From JANPLN01 sp043757265 (GTDB lineage: Bacteria; Bdellovibrionota; Bdellovibrionia; Bdellovibrionales; JAGQZY01): a stretch of 64,000 bases of DNA. The stretch spans positions 124,001 through 188,000 of the forward strand of contig JAYUQP010000040.1 in the NCBI GenBank assembly GCA_043757265.1. The letters are read 5' to 3'. How positions within the stretch are numbered: position 1 is the first letter of the stretch; each line of letters opens with the position of its first letter. Position numbers and translations under genes: made by a program. A model generated the notes under the pieces. That model was not told the origin of the DNA. It ran no database searches and saw only the letters and a program-made list of their open reading frames with translations. Below are positions 60,305 to 64,000 of the stretch, in pieces.

Positions 60305-60447
60305 CCAAATGGTGTCTTTAAATGAGATATTAATGATTTAGTTGTAATTTCGTCCAAAAGAAGTACGTTTGCTTGAGTATTATTTGTACCTATGATAGCT
60401 ACCAAAGAACAAGTTAGAACCGAAGCAAAGGTTTATCTGGAGGAATT

Positions 60448-61896
60448 ATGAAATCGTACGCGGGAAAAACAATTGCAGTTGTAGATGATGACGTTGATGT
60501 GCAAGAGCTCGTCGAAGCTTTTTTTCGTCAAAAAGATTTTAAAGTTGTGATCTATGGGGACGCAGAGAGTGCCATCGAAGCGTTGGAATCCAATCCCGCC
60601 TCCTGGGATGTAGCATTGGTCGATTTACATTTACCGCAAATGAGTGGTTTGGATTTTACTTTAGCTGCAAAAAAAATAGCACAAAATCTTCCGATCATTT
60701 TGATCACAACTAGTAAGTCTGCTGAGATGGCAGTAGATGCCATCGAAAAAGGTGCCTACGATTTCATCGTAAAACCAATACACTTTCCGCAATTGTACAT
60801 CTCGGTACAACGTGGACTTCACTTTAAAAATCTTCAGGGAGATATTTCCGATCTTCGAACGCATGTGAAAAATCTAAAAAATCCCCATGGATCCATCATT
60901 GGCAAAAGTCCTCGATTTTTGGATGCTCTTAATATATCAAAACGAGTGGCGCCAAGTACCACAAATATTTTTATCTCTGGCGAAAGTGGAACCGGCAAAG
61001 AAGTATTTGCCAAATATATCCACAATGAAAGCACCAGAAAAAAGGGGCCGTTCGTTGCCATCAACTGTTCGGCGATACCAGAGAACCTATTGGAGTCTGA
61101 GCTTTTTGGACATGCAAAGGGAGCGTTCACTGGCGCTCAGGAAAAGAAAATTGGCTTGTTTGAGGAAGCTGAAAATGGAACTCTTTTTCTCGACGAGATT
61201 GGGGATCTTACTTTGCCATTACAGGCAAAAATTCTGCGCGTACTCCAAGAGAAAAAAATCAAGCGAGTGGGAGAAAACCAGCAAAGGGCAGTCAACTGCC
61301 GCATCATCTCGGCCACTCATAAGGACTTAATCACCGAAATCAAAAATGGTCGGTTTCGCGAGGATCTTTACTTTCGTCTTAAAGTAATTCCCATTAGCTT
61401 GCCTCCGTTAAGAGAGCGCCGCGAAGACATCTTGCCACTTGCGGAATCCTTTTTGCGAAAGTTTTCCTTGGAGAATGGCTCTGCTGCAAAAAAATTCTCA
61501 GCTGAGGCGATTGAGTTTCTTTTATCTAACTCGTGGCGCGGAAATGTTCGAGAGCTCGAAAACGCTGTCGAGCGTGCGGTAGTCATCGCAATTAGTGAGG
61601 AGATCTCACAAAAAGATTTTATGTTGGATCAGTTCGAATCCATAGATTTTTCAGAAGACACCCAGGTGGATTTTTCCAACTTATCAAACAGTGGTTTTTA
61701 TATACCCTACAGTGCTGATAACATTATTACTCTCGAAGAGGTTATGAATCGTTATATCGAATACACTGTCAAAAAGAACCATGGAGCCCGCGATAAAACT
61801 GCTCGGGAAATAGGAATCGATCGCAAGACTCTTTACAAACGATTGTCCAAAGCTAACGAGTCAGCCAATGATTCAATGATTGAAACTCAGACTTGA
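60448..61896 (+). CDS. NtrC-family sigma-54-dependent response regulator
   Basis: A 482-residue activator with three domains. The receiver has phospho-acceptor Asp59 (VALVDLHLPQMSG). The AAA+ domain (about 150-385) carries Walker A GESGTGKE near 178, the sigma-54 contact loop GAFTGA at 225-230, Walker B in LFLDEIGDL and the arginine-finger segment FREDLYFRL. The C-terminal Fis-type helix-turn-helix is RDKTAREIGIDRKTLYKRL. GGAGG precedes the ATG. It is divergent from the sigma-54-promoted DUF1328 gene, a likely target. Confidence 0.96.
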   Translation: MKSYAGKTIAVVDDDVDVQELVEAFFRQKDFKVVIYGDAESAIEALESNPASWDVALVDLHLPQMSGLDFTLAAKKIAQNLPIILITTSKSAEMAVDAIEKGAYDFIVKPIHFPQLYISVQRGLHFKNLQGDISDLRTHVKNLKNPHGSIIGKSPRFLDALNISKRVAPSTTNIFISGESGTGKEVFAKYIHNESTRKKGPFVAINCSAIPENLLESELFGHAKGAFTGAQEKKIGLFEEAENGTLFLDEIGDLTLPLQAKILRVLQEKKIKRVGENQQRAVNCRIISATHKDLITEIKNGRFREDLYFRLKVIPISLPPLRERREDILPLAESFLRKFSLENGSAAKKFSAEAIEFLLSNSWRGNVRELENAVERAVVIAISEEISQKDFMLDQFESIDFSEDTQVDFSNLSNSGFYIPYSADNIITLEEVMNRYIEYTVKKNHGARDKTAREIGIDRKTLYKRLSKANESANDSMIETQT

Positions 61897-61940
61897 AAAC
61901 AAAATTCGAGAAATCAATTTTGAAGTTCTAAAGCACGCTA

Positions 61941-61977
61941 CAAAAAGAAAGAGGTGACTTGGGGGAAAGTCACCTCT
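61941..61977 (-). terminator. Intrinsic terminator after the OmpA-like lipoprotein gene
   Basis: Arms AGAGGTGACT (61950-61959) and AGTCACCTCT (61968-61977) with an eight-base loop; read on the minus strand the stem is followed by TTCTTTTTG. It lies between two convergent genes and serves the minus-strand one best. Confidence 0.8.
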
Positions 61978-62001
61978 CGGGATGGGGCGATGCGGTGGGA
62001 G

Positions 62002-62622
62002 CTAGTTTTTCAGCGCAAAAATCAATGCGTGTGAAGCTTTGCTAGGATAATTCATCTTGTCTGCAGATGTTGGTAACCCCGCGGCGACAAGAGAGTTTTT
62101 AATTTTGCTATCTTGAGTATTTAACCATTCGGAAACCGCCGAGGGCTGCTGCGCCATACTGTGCATTTCCACAGTCACGTTCCGAATAGACTTCACGAAT
62201 TTCGAAATAGACTCTGTACGTCTTTTGGCTAAGTCGACCTGTTTAGGCGAGAGTGTGTCTTTCTTTTCCGATGGATAATCTTGATCCGCCCAGGCCAAAA
62301 CAATAACTTGATCTAGGTCGTTTTTATCCATCTTGTTAAGCTTCATTAGGTTGCGGATGGAATTTTTAGAATCCTGGGTGAGCTTCGTAGAGTTTTTATT
62401 AAACTTTATCTCAACAAAACTGTGTGCATCGATCTTATCAGCCGTCGTCTCGGGTATAGCGGCTGCTTCTTGTTCCGTAGTGTACGGAACTCTAGGTTTG
62501 CCGGTGACATCTTCATTGGCGGGGCCGCCAGATGATGCACAAGAAACTATCAAACCAGCGCTGACTGCAAAACAAAGTAGGGTTGATATCTTTTTGATTG
62601 GAAAACGTTGTTGTATATTCAT
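62002..62622 (-). CDS. OmpA-like periplasmic lipoprotein
   Basis: A 206-residue lipoprotein: signal ending LIVSC (Cys28) followed by a Gly/Pro/Glu-rich linker. From about residue 70 the fold looks OmpA/MotB-like (FVEIKFNKNSTKLTQDSKNSI, then VIVLAWADQDYP and LAKRRTESISKFVKS), but the usual peptidoglycan-binding NxxLSxxRA pattern is modified. It may bridge membrane and peptidoglycan. A sigma-54-type promoter lies about 50 bases upstream and a terminator follows, so it is probably monocistronic. Confidence 0.8.
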   Translation of the reverse strand: MNIQQRFPIKKISTLLCFAVSAGLIVSCASSGGPANEDVTGKPRVPYTTEQEAAAIPETTADKIDAHSFVEIKFNKNSTKLTQDSKNSIRNLMKLNKMDKNDLDQVIVLAWADQDYPSEKKDTLSPKQVDLAKRRTESISKFVKSIRNVTVEMHSMAQQPSAVSEWLNTQDSKIKNSLVAAGLPTSADKMNYPSKASHALIFALKN

Positions 62623-62674
62623 TTAGTAAGCTCCTTAGCTGCAAATCTTTGTGGTTATGTGACTTACTATAAAG

Positions 62675-62690
62675 GCAAATAAGATGCCAA
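62675..62690 (-). promoter_or_regulatory. Sigma-54-type promoter before the OmpA-like lipoprotein gene
   Basis: On the minus strand 62690-62675 reads TTGGCATCTTATTTGC, that is TGGCAT-N5-TTGC; only the last base of the -24 box deviates from consensus. The leader to the ATG would be about 40 bases. Confidence 0.7.
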
Positions 62691-62930
62691 AATGGCAACC
62701 CTTAAATTTGGTCCCAGCTCAGAAATATTAAACTTTTCGTCCTTTCCGAGGACTTTGCGTGGAAAATTCGTACGCAATTTTGGCAGCCCCGCAATTAATT
62801 ACATGTGGAAGTTTGGTTTAACAATTTATCTCCACTGTTTATCAAATCCACTTAATTAGCTCCACAATTTTTTTATCTCCCCGATCAAAATTGGTTTCAG
62901 AATTGCAAACAGTAAACAGAGAGGATTTAC
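62691..62930. other. Intergenic region before the sensor gene
   Basis: This gap completes the 308-base space between the lipoprotein gene and the sensor gene. It is AT-rich and should hold the promoter of the sensor gene and any enhancer sites for the sigma-54 promoter, but I see no clear inverted repeats or open frame. Confidence 0.4.
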
Positions 62931-64000
62931 ATGGCCGTTATCAAAACAGAACTTCGAAAGGTATTATTTGAAAACATAATAGTACCATTTCTATCCACCA
63001 TTGCGTTTGCTGTGCTTGTTTTTGCTACAGTTTATATGATCGGTAACCGCAACGAGTGGGTTACCCACAGTGATCAAGTTTTAATCACCATCGAAGATGT
63101 GGAAAAGAACTTTCTGCTCGCGCAAGCCAACCGCCGTGAAGTTTTTCTGGGCGTGCCTAATGCAAAAAAAGCTTATTTTGACCAGTACGAACGACTGCAG
63201 GAAAAAATAAAAAACCTAAGTCAGCTTATCTCGCATAACAAACAACAGCAGATGGCCATCGAAAACGTCTTAACCGAGCTTAAAATATGGCACAACGCAA
63301 TCCTCCCAATATTCAGTCAGGCCGAAAATAACCCGCGCCAGGCAATTCAGTATTTCAAAGAAGCGATGGGTAAATTCAATTCAGATTCATTTCGTGAGGC
63401 TGTAAGTCAATTGCGCAAGGAGGAGCAAAATCTTCGGGCCGCTCGAAGCGAGTCTGCGCAAAACACCACAGGAATAATAGTAGTTATATTGTTACCCCTG
63501 CTGATAGCCATTACAGGAATTACCGTATTCCGTGGTAGAAAATCCATCTTAAAAATATCGGTTCTTTACGAAGAGCAAAGTCAGCGCCTTATTCAAAAAA
63601 TGGAGGAAGTGTCTCGACAAAACTGGTTGCAAAACCATGAGGCAGGAATGGCAAAAAGTGCATCTTCGCTGTCAAGTTTAAATGAATTGGGAGAAAATGT
63701 ATTGAAATATTGTGTAGAGCATTTTTTCGCCATCGCTGGATCTTTTTATGTGCGACAGGCCGACGACAGTGATGTGTTCGTCTTACTTGGTTCTGTGGGA
63801 ATTTCTCAAAGACAAAGCAAAGATGGAATGTTGAATGTTTTTTCTGCAAACGAAACATTCAATGGCTTGTCTATCAAAACCAAAACCATGCAGAAGCTGG
63901 ATGTTTCGCAAGCTACTTCAAAGTGGATGATTCGATCTTCTGTACTGGACGTCACTCCACACTCCATAGTTTCTGTACCCCTTTTGTTTTCGGACGAGGT
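62931..64000 (+). CDS. Membrane sensor with CHASE3 and GAF domains, C-terminus beyond window
   Basis: An uninterrupted frame of 356 codons runs from the ATG at 62931 (GAGAGGA upstream) to the right edge. The first helix (LFENIIVPFLSTIAFAVLVF) and a second near residue 183-203 (IIVVILLPLLIAITGITVF) flank a periplasmic four-helix CHASE3-type domain (NEWVTHSDQVLITIEDVEKN, DQYERLQEKIKNLSQLI). A GAF-like domain starts near residue 245 (SLSSLNELGENVLKYC). The catalytic part is not visible; a histidine kinase is most likely, possibly signalling to one of the nearby response regulators. Confidence 0.75.
   Translation, partial: MAVIKTELRKVLFENIIVPFLSTIAFAVLVFATVYMIGNRNEWVTHSDQVLITIEDVEKNFLLAQANRREVFLGVPNAKKAYFDQYERLQEKIKNLSQLISHNKQQQMAIENVLTELKIWHNAILPIFSQAENNPRQAIQYFKEAMGKFNSDSFREAVSQLRKEEQNLRAARSESAQNTTGIIVVILLPLLIAITGITVFRGRKSILKISVLYEEQSQRLIQKMEEVSRQNWLQNHEAGMAKSASSLSSLNELGENVLKYCVEHFFAIAGSFYVRQADDSDVFVLLGSVGISQRQSKDGMLNVFSANETFNGLSIKTKTMQKLDVSQATSKWMIRSSVLDVTPHSIVSVPLLFSDE

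Noticed and set aside
60223..60405. Upstream extension of the DUF1328 frame
   Set aside because: It would include the sigma-54 promoter as coding sequence, while the ATG at 60222 has an ideal GGAGG site and matches the family start.

Overview
The window looks like chromosomal DNA of a free-living or predatory Gram-negative bacterium, most likely from the Bdellovibrionota or a neighbouring delta-proteobacterial lineage. This is inference from content: Kdo synthesis (LPS), a MotA/MotB pair, LexA, sigma-54 signalling, many exported lipoproteins, a secreted endonuclease I and several beta-barrel or orphan exported proteins. Coding density is high and base composition moderately AT-rich. I saw no rRNA, tRNA, CRISPR array, phage or transposase gene.

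Layout. 0-1.3 kb: end of an unknown gene and kdsA. 1.3-12.8 kb: a surface-glycan region with two methyltransferases, two family 2 glycosyltransferases, an AsnB-type amidotransferase, a polytopic membrane protein, an OafA-type acyltransferase with an SGNH domain, and a UDP-sugar 4-epimerase plus 6-dehydrogenase pair that together would make a UDP-hexosaminuronic acid. 12.8-24.7 kb: a Na+/H+ antiporter-like protein, a striking 33-bp inverted repeat, a small lipoprotein, an AlgJ/AlgI-like O-acetylation pair, a Tat-exported PhoX-like protein, a DUF885 protein, an amino-acid permease, a coiled-coil SH3 protein and endonuclease I. 24.8-33.4 kb: a sodium:solute symporter, a short uvrC, an Asn/Gly-rich protein, an RluA-type pseudouridine synthase, a TPR regulator with two DNA-binding domains and a di-heme lipoprotein.

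33.4-40.1 kb is the most interesting block: one tightly packed minus-strand operon carrying, in transcription order, a heme-oxygenase-like diiron enzyme, an arginine-modifying amidinotransferase-fold hydrolase, cyanophycin synthetase (cphA), isoaspartyl dipeptidase (iadA) and cyanophycinase (cphB). Synthesis, depolymerisation, dipeptide cleavage and arginine breakdown of an Asp-Arg storage polymer appear to be combined with an oxygenase of unknown role.

40.3-55.1 kb: an S9 peptidase, an alpha/beta hydrolase and methyltransferase pair, lexA with an elaborate upstream repeat and operator region, an SrkA-like kinase, a FecR-like protein with a putative beta-barrel, a SpoIIE-type phosphatase, an orphan exported protein and motAB. 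55.2-64 kb: a KamA-family radical SAM enzyme, an LplT-like MFS carrier, an AI-2E-type permease, a receiver-only response regulator, and a sigma-54 neighbourhood: an NtrC-type activator flanked by two minus-strand sigma-54 promoter matches, one before a DUF1328 gene and one before an OmpA-like lipoprotein, with a CHASE3/GAF sensor gene running off the right edge.
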